Shown in pieces: positions 26,327 through 34,944 of a stretch of 52,011 nucleotides of DNA (position 1 is the stretch's first letter; the number at the start of each line of letters is the position of its first letter). This DNA comes from an uncultured Arachnia sp. (lineage in GTDB: Bacteria > Actinomycetota > Actinomycetes > Propionibacteriales > Propionibacteriaceae), in the NCBI GenBank assembly GCA_947493705.1, contig CANLSH010000025.1, positions 1 to 52,011 on the forward strand. The letters are read 5' to 3'. The notes below the pieces were generated by a model, which saw nothing but the letters and a program-made list of their open reading frames with translations, was not told the origin of the DNA and did no database searches. The position numbers and the translations under genes were made by a program.

Positions 26327-27735
26327 GCACCCACCAGATTCTGACCGCATACCCGGATGACCTGGCCGTCGACGCCGCCGGAAGCGGGATCACACAGGTG
26401 GAGAATGGTTTCGGCCACGTCGACGGGCTGGCCACCCTGCTGCAGGGAGTTGGTGCGACGGAAGATCTCCCGAGAAACGAACGGGATGGCGGCCGTCATG
26501 TCCGTCTCGATGAAGCCCGGCGCAACAGCATTGACAGTGACGGGACGATCCGCCAGTTCATCGGCCATAGCCCAGACCAGACCCATCACGCCAGCTTTGG
26601 AGGCCGCGTAGTTGGTCTGTCCCTTGTTGCCCGCCACACCGGAGGTGGAGGCGATTCCGACGATGCGGGCGTTGTGGTCCAGGCCTCCGGGGAGTTCCCC
26701 GTCCAGGAGAATCGCGTTGATCCGGATCTGGGCGGCGAGGTTGACCTCCAGGACAGAGCCCCACAGCTTCTCGTCAAGGTTCGCGAGCATCTTGTCGCGG
26801 GTGATGCCGGCGTTGTGAACGATGGCCCAGATCTTCTTCCCAGCTCCGTGCACCGCCACTACGTGGGACGCGATGCGGTTGCCCGCATCCGGAGCAGTGA
26901 TGTCAAGCTGCAGGGCGGATCCGCCCAGTTCGTTGGCGACGGCGGAGAGATTCTCACCCGCTTGGGGTACGTCGATGGCAACGACGGTGGCGCCGTCGCG
27001 TCCAAAGGCCCGGGCGATGGCGGCTCCGATGCCGCGCGCGGCACCGGTCACCACGACGATCCGTCCCTCGAAAGGCTTGTCGCGATCGCCGGTGGCTGTG
27101 CCCTCATCGCCATCCTTGCGCTGGGAGATGCGCCACGCCTGGCCGTCGACGAAAGCGGAGCGGCCCTCCAGTAGGAAGGCGAGGCTGGAGGAGAGGTCCT
27201 CTGCGCTCGCGCCGTCTTTCAGATACAGGAGGTTCGATGTGGAGCCGCCGCGCAGTTCTTTGCCTATGGTGCGGTTGATGCCGTCAATGGCCTGAGCCAC
27301 AGCGTGGGCCTCAAGTCCCTTGACGGTGCTCGCATCCGTGGCGAGAATGATGATGCGGCCGGATCGTTCAAGACCCTTCATGGCGGGACGAAGCACCTGC
27401 CGGATCAGCTCCAGTTGGCTGATCTCCCGCAGCCCGGTCGCATCCACGACAAGAGCCCCCCGACGGGGTGAATAGGCTGGCGGGACATCGCGACCACGCT
27501 CGTCTCGTGAACGATTCTCTGCAACGTCAACCAGTGCTTCGGTGGTGTCAATGCCGAGCAGCGCCAGTGCCTTGGCGCCGACAATGCCGCCGGGCAACGC
27601 CGCCAGGGCAACAGAGCCTGCTGGCATGTCCTGTCCCCGACGAAGCTTCGGCGGATCCTTCAGGCCCGCCTGGCGGGCAACGGCTCGCCCCGGTCCCGTG
27701 TTGTACAAGGTTTCAAGGAAACTCGTGTCTGCCAT
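26323..27735 (-). CDS. fabG4: High-molecular-weight 3-oxoacyl-ACP/CoA reductase, FabG4 type
   Basis: A 470-aa protein with two Rossmann-like parts. The N-terminal half (1-220) is a degenerate flavodoxin-like domain. The C-terminal SDR domain has the NADH site TGAARGIGAAIA, the NAG motif HNAGITRDK, the catalytic Ser region IASTSGVAGN and YxxxK as NYAASKAG. This two-domain architecture is that of FabG4 (Rv0242c). It reduces 3-oxoacyl thioesters. Its start overlaps the thiolase stop by one base (TGATG). Confidence 0.92.
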   Translation of the reverse strand: MADTSFLETLYNTGPGRAVARQAGLKDPPKLRRGQDMPAGSVALAALPGGIVGAKALALLGIDTTEALVDVAENRSRDERGRDVPPAYSPRRGALVVDATGLREISQLELIRQVLRPAMKGLERSGRIIILATDASTVKGLEAHAVAQAIDGINRTIGKELRGGSTSNLLYLKDGASAEDLSSSLAFLLEGRSAFVDGQAWRISQRKDGDEGTATGDRDKPFEGRIVVVTGAARGIGAAIARAFGRDGATVVAIDVPQAGENLSAVANELGGSALQLDITAPDAGNRIASHVVAVHGAGKKIWAIVHNAGITRDKMLANLDEKLWGSVLEVNLAAQIRINAILLDGELPGGLDHNARIVGIASTSGVAGNKGQTNYAASKAGVMGLVWAMADELADRPVTVNAVAPGFIETDMTAAIPFVSREIFRRTNSLQQGGQPVDVAETILHLCDPASGGVDGQVIRVCGQNLVGA

Positions 27736-28982
27736 CAGATTGCCTCCAGAATTGCGGTGATGCCCTGGCCGCCTGCCGTGCAGACCGACACCAGTCCCCG
27801 GCTGCCCGGGCCCTTCTCGGCCAACATCTTGGCCAATGACGCGACGATGCGCGCACCGGTCGCTGCGAACGGGTGGCCAGCGGCCAGCGAGCTACCGTTG
27901 ACGTTCAGTTTCGAGCGGTCGACAATGCCCACACCGTTGCTCTCCAACGCCTTGATCGTGGCGAGGGCCGTGGATGCGAAAGCTTCATGGATCTCGATGA
28001 AATCGAAGCTGTCCAGACTCAGACCGTTTCGTTCCAACAGGACCGGGATGGCTCGGGTGGGAGCGAGTAGCAGATCCTCGGCGCCAGTGACGTAGTCGGC
28101 AGCAGCGGTCTGGGTGTCGACGATGCGGGCAAGGGTCGGCCAGCCCCGCTCGCGGGCCCACTCCTCCTCAGCCAACAGGACGACGGCCGCGCCATCGCTC
28201 AGCGCCGTGGAGTTTCCGGCCGTCATGCTGGCGTCATCGCCGCGTCCGAAGACGGGCTTGAGCTTTGCGAGCTTCTCCAATGTGGTGTCCGGTCGAACAA
28301 TGGTGTCGCGGGACACACCGAGGAAGCCGGTGACCAGGTCGTCGAAGAACCCGGAGTCCCACGCCCGTGTCAGATTCTGGTGTGAAGCCAGTGTCAGCTC
28401 GTCCTGCGCCTCGCGGCTGATGTCCCACTTCTTCGTGGTGAGGGCCTGGGACTCACCCATCGACAGACCCGTGCGAGCCTCATCGACGGACGGGGGAACG
28501 GGCATGAGATCCGCCGGACCCAGGGCGCCGAAGGCCTTGATCCGATCGACGATGCTACGGGCACGCGATGCCTTCAGCATCGCTCGTCGCAGGGGCTCAC
28601 TGACCACGATGGGTGCGTCGGAGGCGCTGTCCGCGCCGCCGGCGATGCCGTTGTTGATCTGGTTGAGACGGATCTTGTTGGCGATTGTTGTGATGGCCTC
28701 CAACCCCGTCCCGCAGGCCATACCGACGTCGCTCGCGGGCGTGTGGGGGGACAGGGCGGAACCGAGCACCGCTTCCCGGGTGAGGTTGAAGTCCCGGGTG
28801 TGTCTGAGCACCGCCCCGGCACTCACTTGACCGATTTGCGCTCCAGCCAGTCCGAACCGAGCCACCAGTCCGTCCAGGGCAGCGGTCAACAGGTCCTGGG
28901 CGGAGGCAGCCGCGAACCGGCCGCCCGCCTTCGTGAACGGTGTGCGATTGCCGCCCACCACTACCGCGTTTCGAAGCACCAT
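27735..28982 (-). CDS. Acetyl-CoA acyltransferase (thiolase), FadA2/FadI type
   Basis: A 415-aa thiolase. The nucleophilic Cys90 lies in MACGTGLEAI, IEIHEAFA follows, and the His/Cys catalytic partners lie in SSLAAGHPFAATG and CTAGGQGITA. It cleaves or condenses 3-ketoacyl-CoA. GTG/ATG choice: ATG 28982 has AGGAGG 10 nt upstream on the minus strand; the frame is open to 29288 but that extension overlaps the divergent regulator. It heads a thiolase-reductase-dehydratase operon with all internal overlaps of 1-4 bp. Confidence 0.93.
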   Translation of the reverse strand: MVLRNAVVVGGNRTPFTKAGGRFAAASAQDLLTAALDGLVARFGLAGAQIGQVSAGAVLRHTRDFNLTREAVLGSALSPHTPASDVGMACGTGLEAITTIANKIRLNQINNGIAGGADSASDAPIVVSEPLRRAMLKASRARSIVDRIKAFGALGPADLMPVPPSVDEARTGLSMGESQALTTKKWDISREAQDELTLASHQNLTRAWDSGFFDDLVTGFLGVSRDTIVRPDTTLEKLAKLKPVFGRGDDASMTAGNSTALSDGAAVVLLAEEEWARERGWPTLARIVDTQTAAADYVTGAEDLLLAPTRAIPVLLERNGLSLDSFDFIEIHEAFASTALATIKALESNGVGIVDRSKLNVNGSSLAAGHPFAATGARIVASLAKMLAEKGPGSRGLVSVCTAGGQGITAILEAI

Positions 28983-29013
28983 CGTGGAGTTCCTCCTGGA
29001 AGCTGAGTGACGA

Positions 29014-29019
29014 GTTATA
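29014..29019 (-). promoter_or_regulatory. -10-like box (TATAAC) for the thiolase operon
   Basis: TATAAC on the minus strand lies about 31 bp before the thiolase ATG, in the 84-bp divergent gap with the TetR gene. The -35 element is unclear. Confidence 0.35.
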
Positions 29020-29054
29020 TGACACCCAAGGTAGCAGATACTTGCAGTGTGGGG

Positions 29055-29060
29055 TACTGT
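29055..29060 (+). promoter_or_regulatory. -10 box (TACTGT) for leaderless tetR gene
   Basis: TACTGT ends 6 nt before ATG 29067. TetR autoregulation at this shared gap is likely, but I could not identify a convincing inverted repeat. Confidence 0.45.
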
Positions 29061-29066
29061 TGAAGA

Positions 29067-29723
29067 ATGAACACCACCGCGATCGACGGTCGCACCACAC
29101 GCTGGGAGGAGCACAATGCCCAGCGTCGCCGGGAGCTCGTCGAATCCACACTGCGGGCAATCCGCCATCACGGTGCGGGCGTTGGCATGGACGTTGTTGC
29201 GGCCGAAGCCGGCACGTCGAAGCCCGTCCTCTACCGTCATTTCGGTGGCCGCACCGGTCTCTACACCGCTGTGGTGGAATCCGTTCACGAGTTCATCTGG
29301 TCACGCTTGCAGCACCACATCACCGGCAAGAAGGACATGGAACCTGCGGCACTCGTCCGGGAGCTGACCGACACCTACTTGGCCCTGGTGGAGCGGGACC
29401 CGCACATCTACCAGTTCGTCGTCACGCGCCCCTTGGGCGACAGCCCAGTGGAGGATCCGATCACGAGTATCACGAGCCGCATTGGAACCGAGATCGCCGA
29501 GGCTTTCCGCTCCTGGCTCCGGCAGGGCGGGATGGATCCTCGGGCGGCCAACACGTGGGGTCACGGCGTCGTCGGCTTCGTCTGGGCCATCGCCGACAAG
29601 TGGATCACCACCGGTCATCATCGTCCCAGAGCAGACATCGTCGAATTCACGGTGCGCCTTTTCGAACCTGCTTTCCTCAATCAGCAACCAACGCTTCACG
29701 GCCCCGAAAGGACCTCGTCATGA
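29067..29723 (+). CDS. TetR-family regulator of the fatty-acid locus
   Basis: A 218-aa TetR protein. The N-terminal HTH occupies about residues 15-65 with AGTSKPVLYRHFGGRTGLYTA as recognition helix and following turn, and the C-terminal ligand domain has an Arg/Pro-rich surface. It is divergent from the thiolase operon and its stop overlaps the acyl-CoA oxidase start by ATGA, so it should control both arms, probably sensing an acyl-CoA. The effector is inferred. Confidence 0.9.
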   Translation: MNTTAIDGRTTRWEEHNAQRRRELVESTLRAIRHHGAGVGMDVVAAEAGTSKPVLYRHFGGRTGLYTAVVESVHEFIWSRLQHHITGKKDMEPAALVRELTDTYLALVERDPHIYQFVVTRPLGDSPVEDPITSITSRIGTEIAEAFRSWLRQGGMDPRAANTWGHGVVGFVWAIADKWITTGHHRPRADIVEFTVRLFEPAFLNQQPTLHGPERTSS

Positions 29724-31690
29724 CAACGCCCACAGGCCACGGACTCATGGTGGAACTCGATGGCCCATTCCATGCCATCAAAGACCACTGGCGCTCCTGC
29801 GTCACAGCTGACGATGTCGTCCGCGATCCCTCGCAGAGCTTGGAGGAGGCACGTGACTGGACTCTTGAGCATCTCGTTGAGATGGCTAACAAGGGCTATG
29901 CCGTGGCAGGCTTCCCGGGACACGCGGGCACTGTCGCCGAATCGGTGGCGCACTTCGAGATGATGGCGCTGGGGGATCTGTCACTGAACATCAAGTCGGG
30001 TGTGCAGCACGGCCTTTTCGGTGGCGCAATCACCAATCTCGGCACGCAGTGGCATCACGAGACCTTCATTGACGACGTGATCTCCTGTGAGCTCACCGGT
30101 TGTTTTGCCATGACCGAGCTGGGGCACGGCTCGGATGTCTCCTCGGTTGAAACGACCATCACGTGGCTTGCAGACTCCGAAGAGTATGAGATCACCTCAC
30201 CGACACCGAGCTCCACGAAGGCCTACATCGGCAACGCGGCGCGCGACGGCAAGATGGCGGTGGTCTTCGGGCAGTTGCACGTGGGTGAGGCCAACCATGG
30301 CGTGCATGCCGTGCTCGTACCCATCCGCGACCAGAACCTCTCTGATCTTCCCGGCGTCACAACCGGTGATCACGGTCACAAGGGCGGCTTGCTCGGCGTC
30401 GACAATGGCACCATCTCCTTTGACCACGTGCGTGTGCCCCGGCGCATGCTCCTGAACCGCTACGGCGGTGTGGGTGACGACGGCGTCTACAGCTCACCGA
30501 TCGGCAGCAAGAACGCACGCTTCTTCACCATGCTCGGCACGCTTGTGCGTGGCCGGATCTGTGTGGGCAGCGGCGCCGCCATGGCAACCCGCAAGGCTTT
30601 GAGCATCGCGACGCGCTATGCGCTGGAGCGCACGCAGTTCCGCCATCCCGGACTGGGCAGGGAAGTGACGCTGTTGGACTACAAGACTCATCAACGCAAG
30701 CTTCTGCCCAACATCGCCAAGGCCTATGCCTACGGGTTCGCCGTCAATGAGGTCAGCCAGCAGTTGCAGAAGGTGTCCGATGCGGCGGGAGGCGATCCGT
30801 CCGCCTCGCGCGAACTCGAGACGCGGGCGGCCGGCCTCAAAGCCCTGCTCACCCGCTGGGCCAACGACACCATTCAGGTGTGCCGCGAAGCGTGCGGCGG
30901 CGCCGGTTACATGAGTGAGAACGCCATCACGCTCATCCGTCAGGATGCCGATGTCTTCGCCACCTTTGAGGGCGACAACACCGTACTGCTGCAGCTGGTG
31001 GCAAAGGCGCTCCTCGTCGACTACAAGAAGACGTGGGGGGACATGGATCTGCGCGGTACCGCGCAGGCCACCGCAAAACTGCTGGGCGGACGGTTCATGG
31101 AGCGCACAGCGGCTGGTTCCTCCATCAGCCGGTTGGTGGCGGCAGCCAAACTCAAGCCGGAGAACCAACGACTGTACGCCCGCGGCTGGCACGTCGAGAT
31201 GTTCGAGTTCCGTGAGCAGCACCTGGTGGAGACGCTGGCCCGCCGAATGCGTGCGGCCTCCAAATCCCCGGAGGACGAAGTCTTCGACGCGGTCAACGCA
31301 TGCCAGGAGCACATGCTGGAAGCTGGGCGGGCACACACGGAACGCACCGTGTTGGAGGCCTTCGTCGAGGGAATCGGCGAGTGCAAGGACGACTACATCA
31401 GGGCCAAGCTCATCAAGGTCTGCGACCTCTACGCTCTGACTGTGATCGAGGAGAATCGCGCCTGGTACATGGAGCACAACCGGATCGACGGCACGCGCAG
31501 CAAAGCCATCTCCGCGGCGGTGGATGCGTTGTGCCTGCAGTTGCGGAATTCCGCGCTTGAACTGGTGGAGGGGATGGGTGTTCCAGAGGAGTGGCTCACT
31601 TCGAAGATGCTCATGGATGCGGGTGGCCAAGCGGTGGAGCCATCGCATGTCAGCGTCCACAACCTGAGGGTTCCGGAACTTGCGGGGTGA
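29720..31690 (+). CDS. Acyl-CoA oxidase/dehydrogenase family enzyme
   Basis: A 656-aa flavoprotein of the acyl-CoA oxidase type, longer than normal dehydrogenases (about 380 aa). It has the FAD/substrate motif CFAMTELGHGSDVSSVETT, the middle-domain GLLGVDNGTISFDHVRVP, ACGGAGYMSEN, and the putative catalytic Glu417 in FATFEGDNTVLLQ, followed by an ACOX-like C-terminal domain. It catalyses the first step of beta-oxidation; whether the acceptor is O2 or an electron-transfer protein is not decidable. ATG 29720 overlaps the tetR stop by 4 bp; the frame is open upstream to 28940 as a shadow. Confidence 0.88.
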   Translation: MTTPTGHGLMVELDGPFHAIKDHWRSCVTADDVVRDPSQSLEEARDWTLEHLVEMANKGYAVAGFPGHAGTVAESVAHFEMMALGDLSLNIKSGVQHGLFGGAITNLGTQWHHETFIDDVISCELTGCFAMTELGHGSDVSSVETTITWLADSEEYEITSPTPSSTKAYIGNAARDGKMAVVFGQLHVGEANHGVHAVLVPIRDQNLSDLPGVTTGDHGHKGGLLGVDNGTISFDHVRVPRRMLLNRYGGVGDDGVYSSPIGSKNARFFTMLGTLVRGRICVGSGAAMATRKALSIATRYALERTQFRHPGLGREVTLLDYKTHQRKLLPNIAKAYAYGFAVNEVSQQLQKVSDAAGGDPSASRELETRAAGLKALLTRWANDTIQVCREACGGAGYMSENAITLIRQDADVFATFEGDNTVLLQLVAKALLVDYKKTWGDMDLRGTAQATAKLLGGRFMERTAAGSSISRLVAAAKLKPENQRLYARGWHVEMFEFREQHLVETLARRMRAASKSPEDEVFDAVNACQEHMLEAGRAHTERTVLEAFVEGIGECKDDYIRAKLIKVCDLYALTVIEENRAWYMEHNRIDGTRSKAISAAVDALCLQLRNSALELVEGMGVPEEWLTSKMLMDAGGQAVEPSHVSVHNLRVPELAG

Positions 31691-31917
31691 CAGCTCCGAA
31701 GGGCAATTCCTAGTGGTTCGCGTGAGCCGGTTGCCGTAATTCCATAGTCTCCGAGCCAAAGTGCGTCGTGTCCGGTCCGCCGGAGCGGCGCAGGAGATCG
31801 GTTGAGGATCGGGACGCCGCCGTTCACAAGGACGCGGCAATGCGTACCGGGGAGCGGTTCACCGGAAGCCCCTGCACCCCGCCGCGGTTGGCACGGTCGT
31901 GAATGACTTGATGTGGT
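31691..31917. other. Intergenic gap, no feature seen
   Basis: This gap separates the acyl-CoA oxidase gene from the convergent MscS gene. I see neither a convincing hairpin terminator nor a small ORF with a ribosome site. Confidence 0.5.
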
Positions 31918-32766
31918 TCAAATACCTGGCTCCGTTGTAGCGTCATCGCCAGCCGAAAGTTGGTGAAGCCCCAGGGTGGTGTTGCCCGGACCAAACCACA
32001 ACGTCCGCTGAGGAAACGCTATGACCATGCCTGCTTCATCCAATCCCTGCTTCACAGCGATTGCCACGGCATTGCGCACGCGCCATCGCGAAGCAATATC
32101 GGAGGCGTGCCAGTAGCGCACTGCGCAATTGATGGAGGAGTCTCCGAAGCTCTGGACCCACACCTCCACTCCAGGGGCCTCGGCCACTCCCTCTGCTTTC
32201 TGACAGGCGGACAGGAGTACCTCCCGCGCTTTTGGCAGATCGGTGTCATAGGCGAGACCGACGTCAATGGAGGTTCGATTCAATGGTGTTCGGGTGAAGT
32301 TCACAATCGGTGCCTTGAGTACCTCCGCGTTCGGTAAGTAGACGGTCAGGCCGTCGTAGGTGACCATCTCGACGGTACGTAGATTGACGTCGACCACGTT
32401 GCCCTCGAAGTCGCCACTACTGATCTGGTCGCGAATCCGGAAAGGCCTGCGGAGTTGGAGGAGTAGCCCGGCGACGAAGTTCTGCAGAATGTCCTGGGCG
32501 GCAAATGCCAAGGCGATACCACCCACGCCCAGTGCCCCGAGCAGCGGTCCGATCTGGATGTTCAAGATGCCGAGTGCGTAGACCAAGCCGACGACTACCA
32601 CGACGACGCTGAGGAAACGTCCCGTCAGCCGTCCAACGCGACGGTCCGCGTCGCCTCGATCCAACAAGTGGACTGCGACCAGACGGATCACTGCTGCGAT
32701 GATCAGGGTTGCGGCGAACACCACCACGGCCAGCCAAAGCTCGGCCGCCCCGATATCTTCGCCCAC
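31918..32766 (-). CDS. Mechanosensitive ion channel, MscS family
   Basis: A 282-aa small-conductance channel protein that releases solutes on hypo-osmotic shock. It has transmembrane segments at about residues 9-32, 47-70 and 72-95. The pore helix region reads GALGVGGIALAFAAQDILQNFVAG, and the beta domain follows with LRRPFRIRDQI, NLRTVEMVTYDGLTVYLPN. GTG 32766 is chosen because AAAGG precedes it and the first helix begins soon after; an upstream in-frame extension (to 33030) is a poor match. Confidence 0.88.
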   Translation of the reverse strand: MGEDIGAAELWLAVVVFAATLIIAAVIRLVAVHLLDRGDADRRVGRLTGRFLSVVVVVVGLVYALGILNIQIGPLLGALGVGGIALAFAAQDILQNFVAGLLLQLRRPFRIRDQISSGDFEGNVVDVNLRTVEMVTYDGLTVYLPNAEVLKAPIVNFTRTPLNRTSIDVGLAYDTDLPKAREVLLSACQKAEGVAEAPGVEVWVQSFGDSSINCAVRYWHASDIASRWRVRNAVAIAVKQGLDEAGMVIAFPQRTLWFGPGNTTLGLHQLSAGDDATTEPGI

Positions 32767-33205
32767 GATTGACCTTTCTTGCCCGTGCGTGTATTCCCTC
32801 CGAAACGTCACTGCTCGCGTCAACCTATCCCACCGACGCAGGCAACGACCAAGAGCGGCGCCGATCAATCGCAGTCGCTGTGGCTTCCAACAAGTCCTTC
32901 CACCATCAGCAACCCCTGAAGGCTCAGGGCTGGCGGCGCCGAGAGTGAGGACGGCCAAGAAGAAGCTGACCACCTTGCAACGCTCCTGACTGGCACCGAC
33001 TACGTGAAGGTGGGGGTCCATGGCATTCATCTCAAGGTCCGTCTTGAACAGCAGAAGGTGTGTCTGCTTGGTGATGATCGGGCTACGTTTCCGACGGCAC
33101 GAAGGAGTTGATCGCTCATGATGATGGTGTAGGCACGGTAATGCTTTTCAGGCTCTTCACTGCTTTGACTGGCGTCTTATTGGTCAGTTTCTTCAGGAGG
33201 AGACG
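32767..33205. other. Non-coding gap upstream of mscS
   Basis: This 439-bp stretch has open frames but none with a ribosome site or recognisable protein. Its codon-position bias looks weaker than that of the neighbouring genes. It probably contains the mscS promoter; I could not place it. Confidence 0.4.
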
Positions 33206-33496
33206 ATGGCATTAGTTCGCCATAGACTCAGCATCAATTGCGATAGAAGTTTTCGTTCAGTTGGAAACGTCAGCGCATTGTCGGGGTCACGCGGTTTCAC
33301 CCTATCTGTCAAGATCTACGGAGTCGGCCACTCATCCCGGAAGTACCAATACCACGGCCCTGACAATGCCCCAACCCTGTTGCACACAACCCGTTCCGCA
33401 GACTACGTCCTGTCAAGGGGCCCAGCGCGCTGTTGTGTGACAGCGCCCGGTGCAGTCAATCAAAAGCAGCAGCAACTCACTCACATGATGAGATAG
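33206..33496 (+). CDS. Possible small protein of unknown function
   Basis: A 96-aa frame preceded by a good AGGAGG (33195-33200), 5 nt before ATG 33206. The product is basic, with no membrane helix, no conserved motif I recognise, and two adjacent cysteines near the end. Composition is less GC-biased at codon position 3 than in the flanking genes. It may be a recently acquired gene, a remnant, or noise; the ribosome site is the only positive evidence. Confidence 0.3.
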   Translation: MALVRHRLSINCDRSFRSVGNVSALSGSRGFTLSVKIYGVGHSSRKYQYHGPDNAPTLLHTTRSADYVLSRGPARCCVTAPGAVNQKQQQLTHMMR

Positions 33497-33656
33497 CTTC
33501 GGTGCTGATCTCCTCATTTTCGGTGTCTCGAAAGTCGAAGTGAGTGCGTCAATCACCTCTTGGGCGTTTTGATACATGGTGGTGAGTGAGGGTGAACCGA
33601 GGTGATCGCGCAACTTCCTGGAGCAATCCCCGCATGGAAGTCGGTGTGGAGTGGGG

Positions 33657-33662
33657 TATGCT
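33657..33662 (+). promoter_or_regulatory. Candidate -10 box (TATGCT) for the luxR gene
   Basis: TATGCT followed by the A/T-rich GAAATATAG lies about 95 bp before ATG 33759. No strong -35 is visible. Confidence 0.3.
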
Positions 33663-33758
33663 GAAATATAGCCAGCTGTGATTCCTCGACGAGCTCAGGC
33701 CACAGATTTTGTGAAGAGCCAACCGCGAGCACACATCCCCCTGGCGGGAGGACAAATC

Positions 33759-34577
33759 ATGTCCGAAAATACCACCGTCCTCGAATCCCCTGAGGCCTCA
33801 CACCTGCGCAATGCGAAGAGGGATGCGAGCGGCCAGATTGCGTGGCTGTTCGAGCGCTTCACCATTCAAGAGCCGCAGCACTCCCTCGATGCTGATCGGC
33901 TGACAGTTGCTGTGATCAGCGACTCAAAAATCGTCGAGTACGGCGTGATGCTGATGCTGTCCTCCAACAACCGCCGCATACACATCATCACACCGAGCCA
34001 GATGGAGGGCGGCCACTTTGCCGTTGACGTGACTCTGATCAATGTCGGCCTCAACACCCGAGCAGGAATCGAAGCCATAGACGCGGCTGTGCAGGATCCA
34101 GCCTCAGGGGCCGTAGTCGCGCTGACCGCACGTATGTATGCCGTTCTCGTTCGACGAGTACTCGAACGAGGGTGCAAAGGGTGTCTGGACCTGGCGCTGG
34201 ATGCCGAAGACTTGATGGCGGCACTGGAGCAGGTGGGCCGTGGAGGCATCGTGATCTCCCCCGGTGGACAGAACGAGATCGATGTATTCAACCACACCAT
34301 TGACGCTGGGCCATGGCGCGGACACGCAGACGGACTCTCTCGACGAGAAGGAGAAATTATCAGTTTGATCGGCCAGGGTTTACGGAACCACGAGATCGCT
34401 GCGGGCCTCTTCCTCAGCATCAATTCGGTGAAGTCGTATGTGCGATCCAGTTACCGGAAGATCGGTGTCGAGAGCCGCTCAGAGGCTGTGCGTTGGGGCA
34501 TGGAACACGGAATGCTCCTCGACCAGAGTAGCGATGATTTTTTGTCCGGGGACCAAGCGCGCAGCGCACGCAGATGA
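33759..34577 (+). CDS. Orphan LuxR/NarL-type regulator with degenerate receiver
   Basis: A 272-aa two-domain regulator. After about 45 unusual N-terminal residues comes a receiver-like fold (LTVAVISDSKIVEYGVMLML; Asp55 remains of the acidic pocket), but the expected phospho-acceptor position is Asn95 in VTLINVG, not Asp. The C-terminal LuxR HTH (about 205-262) is intact: LSRREGEIISLIGQGLRNHE, then SVKSYVRSSYRKIG. No histidine kinase is nearby. ATG 33759 follows GGGAGGAC. It probably works without phosphorylation, by ligand or partner. Confidence 0.85.
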   Translation: MSENTTVLESPEASHLRNAKRDASGQIAWLFERFTIQEPQHSLDADRLTVAVISDSKIVEYGVMLMLSSNNRRIHIITPSQMEGGHFAVDVTLINVGLNTRAGIEAIDAAVQDPASGAVVALTARMYAVLVRRVLERGCKGCLDLALDAEDLMAALEQVGRGGIVISPGGQNEIDVFNHTIDAGPWRGHADGLSRREGEIISLIGQGLRNHEIAAGLFLSINSVKSYVRSSYRKIGVESRSEAVRWGMEHGMLLDQSSDDFLSGDQARSARR

Positions 34578-34944
34578 GGCGGCGCAAACCCCAAAGGTAG
34601 CTTGCCAGTAATTGACGAGCAATCCTCGTCATACTGAAAAGCGTGAGGTTCCCAATCGGCTCGACGTCGGAGGAGGTCCCAAACGCTGCCTGACCCTCCC
34701 GATCCACAGTCCTTGGCGATTCCACGTCATCGGCGCTCTGTTGAGCTTCCTGAACTGCGGATCGATGTGCCGGACATCTTCTGATACTGGCCGTGCCTTT
34801 CTGTGGCGTCCTACGCCCAGCCCTCTCTCATCAGCCCATTGACCGGCGGTGATGAGTTCTTGACAACGCTGCTGAGCGCAGCCGTCGGCCATACGGTGGT
34901 GGAACCCGGTTGTGTCGATGGGTTTCTCTTCCAAAGGAGCGATC
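34578..34944 (+). other. Gap between the luxR gene and the symporter gene
   Basis: This 367-bp gap holds a weak hairpin at 34613-34631 (TGACGAG, 5-nt loop, CTCGTCA) that could end the luxR transcript. A TTGACA at 34860-34865 has no -10 at a proper distance. Otherwise nothing is recognisable. It may hold the binding site of the LuxR protein. Confidence 0.4.

Noticed and set aside
28940..29719. Upstream extension of the acyl-CoA oxidase frame across the tetR gene
   Set aside because: ATG 29720 begins the conserved protein; the extension is an out-of-frame reading of the regulator.
30494..31840. 448-codon minus-strand frame opposite the acyl-CoA oxidase
   Set aside because: The plus-strand frame has clear oxidase motifs and an ATGA overlap with tetR; the minus frame has no ribosome site or family match.
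33413..33613. 66-codon minus-strand ORF upstream of the luxR gene
   Set aside because: It needs a TTG start without a ribosome site and partly overlaps the doubtful 96-aa ORF; no recognisable motif.
34860..34865. TTGACA as -35 box of the symporter promoter
   Set aside because: No TANNNT lies 16-19 bp downstream; the nearest, TACGGT, is 26 bp away.
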